21,342 nt of DNA, taken from positions 1 through 21,342 of the forward strand of contig CAZIFF010000014.1 of assembly GCA_964538345.1 (NCBI GenBank). Reading direction: 5' to 3'. Below are positions 7,277 to 15,253 of the stretch, piece after piece. The stretch comes from JAGOTN01 sp964538345 (GTDB lineage Bacteria; Patescibacteriota; Minisyncoccia; Phycocordibacterales; JAACPR01). The first letter of the stretch is position 1, and the number at the start of each line of letters is the position of its first letter. Position numbers and translations under genes: made by a program. The notes under the pieces were generated by a model. The model was not told the origin of the DNA. It was given only the letters and a program-made list of their open reading frames with translations, and made no database searches.

Positions 7277-8068
7277 ATGAGTACTTCAATAAAAACACCA
7301 TATCTTAGTATTTGTATACCAACATACGAAATGTCTGGTGTGGGTGCTAATTTTTTAAAAGAAAATTTTGATATATTTTTAAAACAAACTTTTAAGAATT
7401 TTAACATTATCATATCTGATGACTCTAAGGATGATTCTATTAAAAATATCTGTGAGGAGTATAAGGATATACTTTCCATAAAATATGTTAAAAATACTCA
7501 GGATGTGGGTTTGTGTGGGAATTTAAACAACGCGATGAAAAATGCGGACGGAGAAATAATTAAAATACTTTTAATGGATGATTTTCTTTACGATGAAACT
7601 TCTCTCCAAGTGATAGTAGATAATTTCGATATTAAAAAAGACTACTGGCTGGCAACAGCATGCACTCATACAAGAGATGGGAAAACTTTTACAAATACAC
7701 ATTACCCTAAATATAATAATTATATTTATTACGGCAGGAATACAATTGGCACACCTTCTGTAATAACTGTTAAAAATGAAAATATTTGCCTTTTGAACCC
7801 TACATTCAACTGGAGCTTAAATGACTGTGATTATTATAAAAGTAATTATGATCGATTTGGCAAACCAAAAATTTTGAACACCATAAATGTTGTTGTAAGA
7901 CAACATGAACATCAGATAACAAATACCCGAAATACAATTTCCTCCCAATTTAAAGAATTTTCTTGTATGCTTAAAAAGCATAATAATACTATTTTTTCTC
8001 ATCCAGAAATACTAATGGCTTATATTAAATTACATATTAAAAACATCTTAAGGATAATAAAAATATGA
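7277..8068 (+). CDS. Glycosyltransferase family 2
   Basis: This 263-aa protein has a GT-A fold N-terminus: SICIPTYE (11-18), nucleotide-binding ISDDSKDDS (46-54), the NxxGLCGNLNNAM-type segment around 74-87 and LMDDFLY (99-105), which stands in for the DXD metal site. Members transfer a sugar from a nucleotide donor with inversion. The length is at the low end and the C-terminal Lys/Ile-rich tail may associate with the membrane. No Shine-Dalgarno is evident before ATG 7277. The TGA stop overlaps the next start as ATGA at 8065-8068, so translation is coupled to the GT11-like gene. Donor and acceptor are unknown. Confidence 0.9.
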   Translation: MSTSIKTPYLSICIPTYEMSGVGANFLKENFDIFLKQTFKNFNIIISDDSKDDSIKNICEEYKDILSIKYVKNTQDVGLCGNLNNAMKNADGEIIKILLMDDFLYDETSLQVIVDNFDIKKDYWLATACTHTRDGKTFTNTHYPKYNNYIYYGRNTIGTPSVITVKNENICLLNPTFNWSLNDCDYYKSNYDRFGKPKILNTINVVVRQHEHQITNTRNTISSQFKEFSCMLKKHNNTIFSHPEILMAYIKLHIKNILRIIKI

Positions 8069-9063
8069 TAGTAACTGAGATATATAATGGGCAAGGACTT
8101 GGAAACCAATTATGGTGTTATGTTGTTACGCGTGTAATTGCAGAAGATAAAGGTTATGATTTTGGCATTATGCATCCTGAAAAATTTAAGTGTTTAGACT
8201 TCATGAATTTGGACTTTGGAAAAGTGGTAAATGGTGGCACAGGTCCAGAAGGTGGACCCCCTACAGTATTACCAAACAGTATTCAATATTATTATACAGA
8301 AAAAGAAATTCTACACCCAAAAACAAAAGCAGACATACGAACTTATGATAAGGATCTTCTTGCTATAAAAGATCACACCAAAATTGATGGATACATGCAA
8401 GACGAACAATACATACTTCACAAAAAGGAAGAAATCCGATCCTGGCTTAAAATTAAAGATGGTTATGAAAATTTAAATTATTCAAACAATAATATATGTA
8501 TTATTAATTTTCGTGGTGGAGAATACGTTGGAATCAGGAATGTCTTTTTACCACAAAAATATTGGGATGATGCGATACTTAATATGAAAAAGGTTAATCC
8601 TAATATGGAATTTGTAGTTGTAACAGACGACACCATAACTGCTAGAAAGTTTTTCCCAAAATTTAAAATATCCCATGAATCAATAGGCAGTGATTATTCA
8701 ATAATCAACAATGCTTATTATCTTATCCTTTCAAACTCAAGCTTTGCATTCTTCCCTACTTGGCTTAATCAAAAAGTAAAAAAAGTAATAGCTCCAAAAT
8801 ACTGGTCACAATACAACACAAGTGATGGATATTGGGGACTAAGTTATAATATAACCAAAAACTGGGTCTATTTAAACAGAGAAGGTATAGAACATAGTTA
8901 TGATAAATGTATAGAAGATCTAAAGAAATACAATAATGGGGAAAGGGATCTCTTGCCTCCCCTATTTGAAAAAAAAGTAATATTTTTATTTAAAAGAAAT
9001 ATGTTACGTAAATTTACAAAACTCTCAAAAATCATTAAAAACCGTTTTATTTACAAGCAATAG
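8065..9063 (+). CDS. GT11-like (alpha-1,2-fucosyltransferase family) glycosyltransferase, divergent
   Basis: This 332-aa protein shows the GT11 plan in divergent form. The N-terminal GQGLGNQLWCYVVTR (9-23) resembles the GxGNQ motif. INFRGGEYVG (147-156) takes the place of the HxRRxD donor motif. VVTDD (185-189) and SNSSFAFFPTWLN (223-235) match the SDD and NSTFSWWGAWL motifs of the family. The related enzyme at 12557-11667 is much closer to canonical GT11. GT11 enzymes use GDP-L-fucose; with FRGGEY this one may use another donor. It starts inside the preceding GT2 stop (ATGA). The C-terminus is basic and Phe/Lys/Arg-rich. Confidence 0.78.
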   Translation: MIVTEIYNGQGLGNQLWCYVVTRVIAEDKGYDFGIMHPEKFKCLDFMNLDFGKVVNGGTGPEGGPPTVLPNSIQYYYTEKEILHPKTKADIRTYDKDLLAIKDHTKIDGYMQDEQYILHKKEEIRSWLKIKDGYENLNYSNNNICIINFRGGEYVGIRNVFLPQKYWDDAILNMKKVNPNMEFVVVTDDTITARKFFPKFKISHESIGSDYSIINNAYYLILSNSSFAFFPTWLNQKVKKVIAPKYWSQYNTSDGYWGLSYNITKNWVYLNREGIEHSYDKCIEDLKKYNNGERDLLPPLFEKKVIFLFKRNMLRKFTKLSKIIKNRFIYKQ

Positions 9064-9078
9064 TATATTTGATAAAAT
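9050..9078 (+). promoter_or_regulatory. Candidate internal promoter before the methyltransferase gene
   Basis: TTTACA (9050-9055), 17 bp, then TAAAAT (9073-9078) with an extended TG at 9070-9071. The ATG at 9089 starts 11 nt past the -10 box, so a transcript would be nearly leaderless. The -35 element lies in the end of the upstream gene. Confidence 0.5.
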
Positions 9079-9088
9079 ATTATACATT

Positions 9089-9886
9089 ATGAAAACATTA
9101 GATGATATAGCCTTGGGTTATAAAACTGACAAATCTAGCATGTGGCACAATTACACAAAATTGTACGCATTATATTTTGACCCAATTAGAAATGAGAAAT
9201 TAAAGATTCTTGAAATTGGTGTAGACAAAGGATACTCTGTGAAGGCATGGAAAGAGTATTTCCCAAATGCTGAAATTACAGCTATTGATATTATTGATTT
9301 AAAGCACCTTGAGGAGGGGCGTATTAATATAATTACAGGTAGTCAAAATGATGTTGATTTTCTAAAACAAGTAAACAAGGATTACGGTCCGTTTGATATT
9401 ATTATTGATGATGGTAGTCATCACAATGATGATATGAAGTGTAGTTTTGAGTGTTTATTTCCACTTCTTAAAAAAGGCGGTTTGTATATTGTAGAAGATC
9501 TGCACGCTTGCTATTGGGGCAAGAGTCATGGCACTGGTGAGCCTGTTTTTATCGATCTATTAAAGAAGTTGATCGATGGGGTAAATTCTGGTGGTAAATC
9601 TGGCACAGCAAACATTGCACTTGATGACGAAGATGGATGGTATCATCAAAAAAAATTAGCACCAATGGATTGGTGGGAAAAGAATTTAGAATTTATACAC
9701 TTATATCGTAGTATAGTTTTTATCAAGAAATATCCGCCGAGTGAGAAAGACCTATATATAGAAGGTCACTTCCCCAACTATCTAACTGTCGGCAAAACAG
9801 TACCTTTAAAATATTATGAGTCTTATTTAAAAAGAAAAGTCAAAAAAATATACAGAAAAATAAAATACTATATTAAAAATATATAA
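9089..9886 (+). CDS. Class I SAM-dependent sugar O-methyltransferase, MycE-like
   Basis: This 265-aa protein has motif I KILEIGVDKGYSVKAW (39-54), an acidic strand-2 end (ITAIDIID), and FDIIIDDGSHHNDDM (102-116) plus LYIVEDLHACYW (132-143). The DDGSH and EDLH elements recall the metal-binding residues of the macrolide-sugar O-methyltransferase MycE and its relatives, so a metal-dependent sugar hydroxyl methylation using S-adenosylmethionine is the best reading. Within a glycan cluster it could methylate a nucleotide sugar or a lipid-linked chain end, which in some O-antigen systems stops elongation. It starts 25 nt after the GT11-like gene and may have its own promoter. No Shine-Dalgarno is apparent. 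Confidence 0.85.
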   Translation: MKTLDDIALGYKTDKSSMWHNYTKLYALYFDPIRNEKLKILEIGVDKGYSVKAWKEYFPNAEITAIDIIDLKHLEEGRINIITGSQNDVDFLKQVNKDYGPFDIIIDDGSHHNDDMKCSFECLFPLLKKGGLYIVEDLHACYWGKSHGTGEPVFIDLLKKLIDGVNSGGKSGTANIALDDEDGWYHQKKLAPMDWWEKNLEFIHLYRSIVFIKKYPPSEKDLYIEGHFPNYLTVGKTVPLKYYESYLKRKVKKIYRKIKYYIKNI

Positions 9887-9891
9887 GAGAA

Positions 9892-10830
9892 ATGATATCT
9901 ATTATTAAAAAAATACTAAACAAAGTTAAAACTAATATTCTAGTAAGTAAAAATAACTTATTATCTACAACACAAAAAATTTTATCATCAAATGATAAAA
10001 AAAAGGTTCTAGATTACAGAAAAAACATAAAAATATACGACGTTTTTACTTATAATGGTGAAGTCGACATCTTGGAAGTCCGGCTCAACATTTTAAAAGA
10101 CACTGTAGACCAATTTATTATAGTCGAAGCACCTACCACTTTCTCGGGACTCAACAAACCACTTTATTTTCAAGAACAGAAAGAGCGTTTTGCTCCATTT
10201 CTACACAAAATAAAATACTTTGTCATCAATGACTATCCTGTTGACCCTGAGCTGTGCGAGCTTGCTGACACAAGCTCCAATGTACCAAAAGGTGGTCCCG
10301 AGCACTGGAGAAGAGAATTCTATCAGAAGGAAAGCATTAAAAAAGCTCTTGTAGGACTTGCAGATGATGATATCTGTTTTATTGGAGATGTTGATGAAAT
10401 ATGGAATCCGGAAACCATAATCGATTACACAAAAAATTATATATATAAACTTCGCCAAAAGGTGTATTCCTACTACTTGAATAATAGATCCAGCGAACCT
10501 TGGACTGGAACTCTAGTCACAAAATATATAAATATTAAAAATAACTGCTTAAATCATTTAAGGACTAGAAGCAAAACAATATACGTATATATTAATAATG
10601 GTGGCTGGCATTTTACTAGTATCGGTGGTTTAGATGAAATTCGTCGAAAACTCAAAGACTCCTACACGGAAGAAAGCTACAATACAAAAGATGTGCAAAA
10701 AAATCTAGAAAAAAGGTTCGGTGAAAAAGATTATATAGGAAGAAGCTTTAAATTCTGGGTTGAGGAAAAGGATTTACCAAAATACATTTTAGATAACAAG
10801 GAAAAATATAAACAGTTATTTAAAGAGTAG
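9892..10830 (+). CDS. Glycosyltransferase family 17
   Basis: This 312-aa protein matches GT17, the family of the eukaryotic beta-1,4-mannosyl-glycoprotein N-acetylglucosaminyltransferase (MGAT3). Signatures are YDVFTYNGEVDILEVRL (49-65), FIIVEAPTTFSG (75-86), the WRREFYQKESI segment (139-149), ICFIGDVDEIWNP (161-173) with a DVD metal-type motif, and GGWHFTSIGG (237-246). The first 45 residues are Lys-rich and variable. Bacterial GT17 proteins occur in surface glycan clusters, often with unknown substrates. AAGAGA just before ATG 9892 is a weak ribosome site. It is last in the plus arm, and its stop lies 6 bp from the stop of the convergent GT2 gene. Confidence 0.88.
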   Translation: MISIIKKILNKVKTNILVSKNNLLSTTQKILSSNDKKKVLDYRKNIKIYDVFTYNGEVDILEVRLNILKDTVDQFIIVEAPTTFSGLNKPLYFQEQKERFAPFLHKIKYFVINDYPVDPELCELADTSSNVPKGGPEHWRREFYQKESIKKALVGLADDDICFIGDVDEIWNPETIIDYTKNYIYKLRQKVYSYYLNNRSSEPWTGTLVTKYINIKNNCLNHLRTRSKTIYVYINNGGWHFTSIGGLDEIRRKLKDSYTEESYNTKDVQKNLEKRFGEKDYIGRSFKFWVEEKDLPKYILDNKEKYKQLFKE

Positions 10831-10836
10831 CGACTT

Positions 10837-11664
10837 TTAATTTTTATATATAGTTTTTATTTTATACACAAACTTCTTATTGAAGGGAATGATTTTTTGC
10901 ATCAAAAAGAATGCAAACCTAGCAACGCTTATTAAATAACCTATCAAAAAATTAGGGTATATATTTTTAAACTTTCTTATCAAAACAAGTACCCTTTTTG
11001 CCTGATTAATCCTATTGCTATTTGAAATAGTATCCTCTCTTTGCATTAAAGAAACAGAATGACTACCAAGGTTTGCAAATTTACCTTTAGTACCGAGATT
11101 CAACCATAGATCATAATCTTCTACATGGCGTGTACCACCAGACTCGTCGTACCCTCCCACTATTAATGCTACTTCCTTGCGAAAAAGCACACTCGAGTGA
11201 ATAAAACAGTTTTTAGATAAAATCTTTCTCCTTATATCCATATCTCTTTGAGGCATTAAAAACTTCGACAATTCTTTCCCCTCTTCGTCTATTAGGATTG
11301 CTCCTGTACCGATAAGCACGTAATCTTTATTTTCCTCAAGAAATGCAACTTGATTTTTCAATTTATTTATATCGGTCCACCTATCATCATCGTCGATACG
11401 AGCAATATATTCACCTTTAGATTCATTTATACCCTTATTTAAGGTCTTTTGAAGACCCAAATTATCCTCGTTTTTTAAGTACCGTACCCTTGGGTCATTT
11501 TGGGCTATCTGACTTACAATAAGCTCTGTGCTGTCATTTGAGCCATCATCAACTACCAAAAGCTCCCAATCTAGGTAGGATTGGTTTAAAATGCTCTCTA
11601 TAGCCTTTTTTATCCATTTAGAGCCATTATGTGTCGGCAGTATGATTGATACTAATTTATTCAT
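10837..11664 (-). CDS. Glycosyltransferase family 2
   Basis: I start this 275-aa protein at ATG 11664. A TTG six codons upstream (11682) would also open the frame but has no homology support, and AAGG lies eight bases before the ATG. In the ATG-start numbering, the GT-A signatures are SIILPTHNG (6-14), VVDDGSNDST (37-46), RIDDDDRW (89-96) with the DXD metal site, and HVEDYDLWL (180-188), where the ED pair is the usual catalytic base region. Such enzymes add a sugar by inversion from a nucleotide donor. A hydrophobic then basic C-terminus suggests membrane association. It is the last gene of the minus operon, two bases after the GT11 stop. Confidence 0.92.
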   Translation of the reverse strand: MNKLVSIILPTHNGSKWIKKAIESILNQSYLDWELLVVDDGSNDSTELIVSQIAQNDPRVRYLKNEDNLGLQKTLNKGINESKGEYIARIDDDDRWTDINKLKNQVAFLEENKDYVLIGTGAILIDEEGKELSKFLMPQRDMDIRRKILSKNCFIHSSVLFRKEVALIVGGYDESGGTRHVEDYDLWLNLGTKGKFANLGSHSVSLMQREDTISNSNRINQAKRVLVLIRKFKNIYPNFLIGYLISVARFAFFLMQKIIPFNKKFVYKIKTIYKN

Positions 11665-11666
11665 AT

Positions 11667-12557
11667 TTATAACCTTATCCAACTTTTTGGTATTAAATCC
11701 TTTGTATCTATAGACTCATCAGTAAACCATTTTTTTGGGGCAATTACAATCTTATCCGGACTATCGCCAAGCCATGCACCCCACCATGAGAAAGTACTAT
11801 TTGGGATTACAAAATATTTACACTGGCTCATTAAAAACAAATCTCCTTCATTTTTTTTGCCTGCATACTCTCTATCAATAAAAAATATTGGGTAATCAAA
11901 TTTAATATTTTCTTTACACCATTCTATGTCATCAGAAAATACATATATTTTATCTATGATACCCTTTTGTGCTACATGAGCAATCCCTTGATTGTAATAT
12001 TCCATATCATATTTACCATGGAATGTTCCTCCCCCATGAGTCCGTCTTAAGTGCACACAAAGGGAATTTGTATTCTTGATTTCTTCTGACAATATCTTTG
12101 TTGTTTCCGAAAGTGGTTCTTTTAGAGTAAAATCTTTTCGGATTTGATCTTTGCATTCTACAAAATATTTTTCACTTTGCCAAAAGCCTTGCAAGTATGT
12201 ATTGGGTCCCAAGTTTAGTGTCTGTTTGTTAAACGAATATTTTTTCTCCCAACCTGGTAAAAAAGCCAATTTGCGAAGTATAGCATCTATAACAAGCATA
12301 ACAGGGCCGAACAAAATTGGCCTATTCCAAAATGAGATCTCTAAAGGTTGGGCAATTTCGGCTTGTATATTAAATACATCAAGATCAAAATTACGAAAAG
12401 TAAATCCAGGACGTAACATGTGCGGTATTTTAATACGATGATCAAGGAATGTAGTATCGAGTTTCAGTGGAACATTGTGCCTGATCGAAAGAGCACGTCC
12501 AATTGCATATTGAAACATCTGATTCCCCATCCCCCCTGTTAGTCGTACGATAATCAT
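11667..12557 (-). CDS. GT11 family glycosyltransferase (alpha-1,2-fucosyltransferase type)
   Basis: This 296-aa protein is a clear GT11 member. The N-terminal GGMGNQMFQYAIGRALS (8-24) is the family hallmark, followed by LQGFWQSEKYF (122-132), FSDDIEWCKEN (207-217) and SQCKYFVIPNSTFSWWGAWL (244-263). The donor-binding motif, normally HxRRGDY, reads HLRRTHGGG (169-177): the two Arg are kept but the Asp is lost and a short insertion follows. GT11 enzymes transfer L-fucose from GDP-L-fucose. No GDP-fucose synthesis gene is in the window, while a GDP-mannose 3,5-epimerase is two genes upstream, so GDP-L-galactose is a possible donor (inference). It overlaps the HD gene as ATGA. Confidence 0.93.
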   Translation of the reverse strand: MIIVRLTGGMGNQMFQYAIGRALSIRHNVPLKLDTTFLDHRIKIPHMLRPGFTFRNFDLDVFNIQAEIAQPLEISFWNRPILFGPVMLVIDAILRKLAFLPGWEKKYSFNKQTLNLGPNTYLQGFWQSEKYFVECKDQIRKDFTLKEPLSETTKILSEEIKNTNSLCVHLRRTHGGGTFHGKYDMEYYNQGIAHVAQKGIIDKIYVFSDDIEWCKENIKFDYPIFFIDREYAGKKNEGDLFLMSQCKYFVIPNSTFSWWGAWLGDSPDKIVIAPKKWFTDESIDTKDLIPKSWIRL

Positions 12558-13357
12558 ATATTAATTTCTTTTTTTATTTCTTCATCAATAAATTCTGGCA
12601 ACCGCAATGGGTCAACTTCTATATTTTTCTTTTCTTTTATTAATTTAACTATAAGTTTTTCAATATCATGACCGGTATCTTTCATCACGTCCACATAATT
12701 TCGTCCATTTAATATTTTTTTACTATCTTCTTGTAGGTTTTTCAATGTAGGGTTATTTTTATCTTTTTCGGTACGATTATCTATTTCATTAGTCATTCCA
12801 TTAATAGGTTTTACCCAATCACTCCCCAGAGTATAATTATCAACATAATGCATAACTAAATAAGCAATATCACTTTCTGATAATTCATTCTTGTCCTTTT
12901 TTAACAAATCTTCAGTTTTGATAAGTGAATCATGCCCTACTGACCCACTTAATTCAACAATATTTTCACTTAAACCATTACCTGCTATTGTTTTTCGAGA
13001 CCATTGCGAAATTTCTTTATCATATTGCTCCCATGTAATTCCCCCTTCTGGAACTTGTAATTCCTTTTCTTTTTTCTTTGAAAAATCATGGAGGGCCGCA
13101 GCATACATAAGGTCTTTTACTGTTTCTTGATTTAATTCCAATAAAGCTCCTAGTGTATTTACTCTGGCTATTTCAACCAAACAATGTTCCGATACATTTT
13201 TCCAATCCTCTTTTCCATCTTTTTTTTGCCACAAATTTCCTTCATTATTATGTAAAGCAAAAGCATTTTTAACACTTCTAGCTAATTTGCTAAAGTATTC
13301 TGTCTTTTTTAATTCACTTTCAGATTTGCTATTTAAATTCTTAAAAGAATTTTCCAT
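12554..13357 (-). CDS. HD-domain protein, probable phosphohydrolase
   Basis: The 267-aa product is hydrophilic and largely helical. Its metal-binding pattern fits an HD domain: H58 (VSEHCL), H90-D91 (AAALHDFSK), then H142 (VGHDSL) and D173 (MHYVDNY). HD proteins are usually metal-dependent phosphohydrolases acting on nucleotides, nucleotide second messengers or similar phosphates. The substrate cannot be inferred. The N-terminal 20 and C-terminal 70 residues are highly charged and look like flexible additions. It lies within the glycan operon, 3 nt after GME and overlapping the GT11 gene by 4 nt, so its expression is tied to glycan synthesis although no known glycan step needs it. Confidence 0.72.
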   Translation of the reverse strand: MENSFKNLNSKSESELKKTEYFSKLARSVKNAFALHNNEGNLWQKKDGKEDWKNVSEHCLVEIARVNTLGALLELNQETVKDLMYAAALHDFSKKKEKELQVPEGGITWEQYDKEISQWSRKTIAGNGLSENIVELSGSVGHDSLIKTEDLLKKDKNELSESDIAYLVMHYVDNYTLGSDWVKPINGMTNEIDNRTEKDKNNPTLKNLQEDSKKILNGRNYVDVMKDTGHDIEKLIVKLIKEKKNIEVDPLRLPEFIDEEIKKEINI

Positions 13358-13360
13358 ATA

Positions 13361-14329
13361 TTATGAATTAACTTGCTTGGCAATCCATTCAAATGTTTTT
13401 TGAATTCCATCGGAGAGTGGTGCATTTGGTGCCCAGCCTAATTTTTCATTAATTAATTTATTATCGGAATTTCTACCACGGACTCCAAGAGGCCCGTCGA
13501 TATGTTTAATTGAAAGACTTTTGCCAGCACTTTTCATAACCATTTCAGCCAATTGGTTTATAGTTACCATTTCATCAGATCCAATATTCACTGGTCCCGT
13601 AAAGTCGGACTCCATCAAGCGCCGTACACCTTCGAGACATTCATCAATATATAGGAATGAGCGTGTCTGCTCCCCGTCGCCCCAAATTTCTATTTCACCA
13701 CCATCTTTCGCCTCAGCAACTTTTCTACACACAGCTGCTGGAGCCTTTTCTTTGCCACCTTGCCATGTACCTTCTGGACCAAAAATATTATGAAAACGTG
13801 CAATACGCACTTGTAAACCATAATTCCTAAGATAGCTTAAATATAGTCTTTCACTGAAAAGCTTCTCCCATCCATATTCTGAATCTGGAGCGGCAGGATA
13901 TGCAGAAGCTTCGGCACAGTTTGGATTACTCGGATCTTCTTGGTTATATGCTGGGTACATACAAGCCGAGGATGAATAAAAAATTTTCCCAACTTTTTGT
14001 TTTTGAGCTAAATCAGCAATATTCAAATTAATGGTTGCAGAGTTATGCATCACATCTGCATCATGCTCTCCAGTAAAAATATACCCTGCTCCTCCCATGT
14101 CAGCTGCTAGTTGGTAAACTTCATCAAAAGATTGATCAAGCACAGCTCTACAAACCCCTTGATCCCTTAAATCACCAACAACAAATTCATCTGCAACACT
14201 CTCACTAAAATCAGGCTTCTTTAAATCCACACCCCTGACCCAATACCCTTCATCTTTAAGCCTTTTAACCAAGTGACTACCTATGAATCCTCCCGCCCCA
14301 CAAACCAATGCTTTTTTAGTATTTTCCAT
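13361..14329 (-). CDS. gme: GDP-mannose 3,5-epimerase (GME) family SDR
   Basis: This 322-aa protein closely resembles plant GME. The NAD site is CGAGGFIGSH (10-19). AADMGGAGYI (75-84), SSSACMYP (119-126), YGWEK (152-156), RFHNIFGPEGTWQGGKEKAP (178-197), GDGEQTRSF (217-225), VNIGSDEMV (247-255) and GVRGRNSDN (282-290) are all GME hallmarks. With a constant offset of 22, C123, Y152, K156 and K195 align with the Arabidopsis catalytic residues C145, Y174, K178 and K217, as I recall them. GME epimerises GDP-D-mannose at C5 and C3 to GDP-L-galactose (and GDP-L-gulose). AGGA lies four bases before the ATG, overlapping the end of the upstream epimerase gene. The family assignment is firm; product identity in this organism is inferred. 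Confidence 0.93.
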   Translation of the reverse strand: MENTKKALVCGAGGFIGSHLVKRLKDEGYWVRGVDLKKPDFSESVADEFVVGDLRDQGVCRAVLDQSFDEVYQLAADMGGAGYIFTGEHDADVMHNSATINLNIADLAQKQKVGKIFYSSSACMYPAYNQEDPSNPNCAEASAYPAAPDSEYGWEKLFSERLYLSYLRNYGLQVRIARFHNIFGPEGTWQGGKEKAPAAVCRKVAEAKDGGEIEIWGDGEQTRSFLYIDECLEGVRRLMESDFTGPVNIGSDEMVTINQLAEMVMKSAGKSLSIKHIDGPLGVRGRNSDNKLINEKLGWAPNAPLSDGIQKTFEWIAKQVNS

Positions 14330-14330
14330 A

Positions 14331-15236
14331 TTATCCTATATTATTATACTTCTTCAATTCTATCAAGGCGTCTTCGAATTTGACATTTGGCTCCCAACTC
14401 AACAATTCTCTGGACTTGCTTATATCTGCAGACGTAGCTCTTGGTTCAATCCGAGGGTCTATATATACGAACTCTCCACCTAGCAATTTGGCAATCTGAT
14501 TTACTGAATACATTTCCTCTGTCCCAATATTTATTACCTCCCCTTTACCCACATTCTCCCCTGTCATAGATATCAAATTTGCCTTTACAACATCATTCAC
14601 ATGCACGAAGCTCCGAGTCTGCTCGCCATCCCCTGTTATAGTCATAGGCATGCCACTCTTTTTCAAATCTAGGAACTTGGCAATCACCGAAGCGTATGCG
14701 CCAGAGCTACTTTGGCGTGGGCCGTATACATTGAAATATTTTAAAGACACAGTCTCTAAATTATAAATTCTAGAATACAAGCTACAATATATCTCACCAA
14801 TTAACTTATGGGTTCCGTATGGAGATAAGGGCTTCATTTCCATAGTTTCTACAAGTGGCAGAGTATCTTGGTTGCCATAGGCGGCGCTCGAGGCTGCAAA
14901 GATTAATCTCTTTACATTCTTTACTCTACTCGCTTCCAAGACATTGAGTAGTCCATTTACATTTATATCGTGTGTCTCGATTGGATTGTGCATAGAATAC
15001 TCGACTTGTGGCATTGCCGCTTCGTGAAAAACGTATTTTGCATTCTCAAATATCGGCAACAATTTATCATAATCGCGTATATCTATATTGTGCATTATTG
15101 CTCTCGTGTTGATATTCTCCTCTTTGCCTGCCGACATGTTGTCTACAATATGAACCTCGTACCCATCGAGAATAAGGGCATCCACAATATGCGACCCTAT
15201 GAATCCTGCTCCCCCTGTAACTATGACTTTTTCCAT
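14331..15236 (-). CDS. UDP-glucose 4-epimerase-like SDR
   Basis: This 301-aa extended SDR has GGAGFIGSH (8-16), VDNMSAG (31-37), the FAASSAAYG segment (113-121), catalytic Y140xxxK144 (YGTHK) and LKYFNVYGPRQ (165-175), as in UDP-glucose/UDP-GlcNAc 4-epimerases of the GalE/WbpP type. These interconvert Glc/Gal or GlcNAc/GalNAc nucleotides in the cytoplasm. The DGEQTRSFVHVNDV segment is typical too. Related SDRs make other sugars, so specificity is open. It is third in the minus operon; one base separates its stop from the GME start. It would supply a Gal- or GalNAc-type donor for this cluster. Confidence 0.88.
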   Translation of the reverse strand: MEKVIVTGGAGFIGSHIVDALILDGYEVHIVDNMSAGKEENINTRAIMHNIDIRDYDKLLPIFENAKYVFHEAAMPQVEYSMHNPIETHDINVNGLLNVLEASRVKNVKRLIFAASSAAYGNQDTLPLVETMEMKPLSPYGTHKLIGEIYCSLYSRIYNLETVSLKYFNVYGPRQSSSGAYASVIAKFLDLKKSGMPMTITGDGEQTRSFVHVNDVVKANLISMTGENVGKGEVINIGTEEMYSVNQIAKLLGGEFVYIDPRIEPRATSADISKSRELLSWEPNVKFEDALIELKKYNNIG

Positions 15237-15253
15237 ATTTTGATTATATAATT

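Noticed and set aside
11665..11682. Upstream TTG start (11682) for the minus-strand GT2
   Set aside because: The ATG at 11664 follows the preceding stop by two bases, has AAGG eight bases upstream and matches the usual GT2 N-terminus.
8065..12557. Recoded UGA (Gly) genetic code
   Set aside because: TGA ends genes at 8066-8068 and 12554-12556 within ATGA overlaps, and the conserved family glycines I checked are not encoded by TGA.
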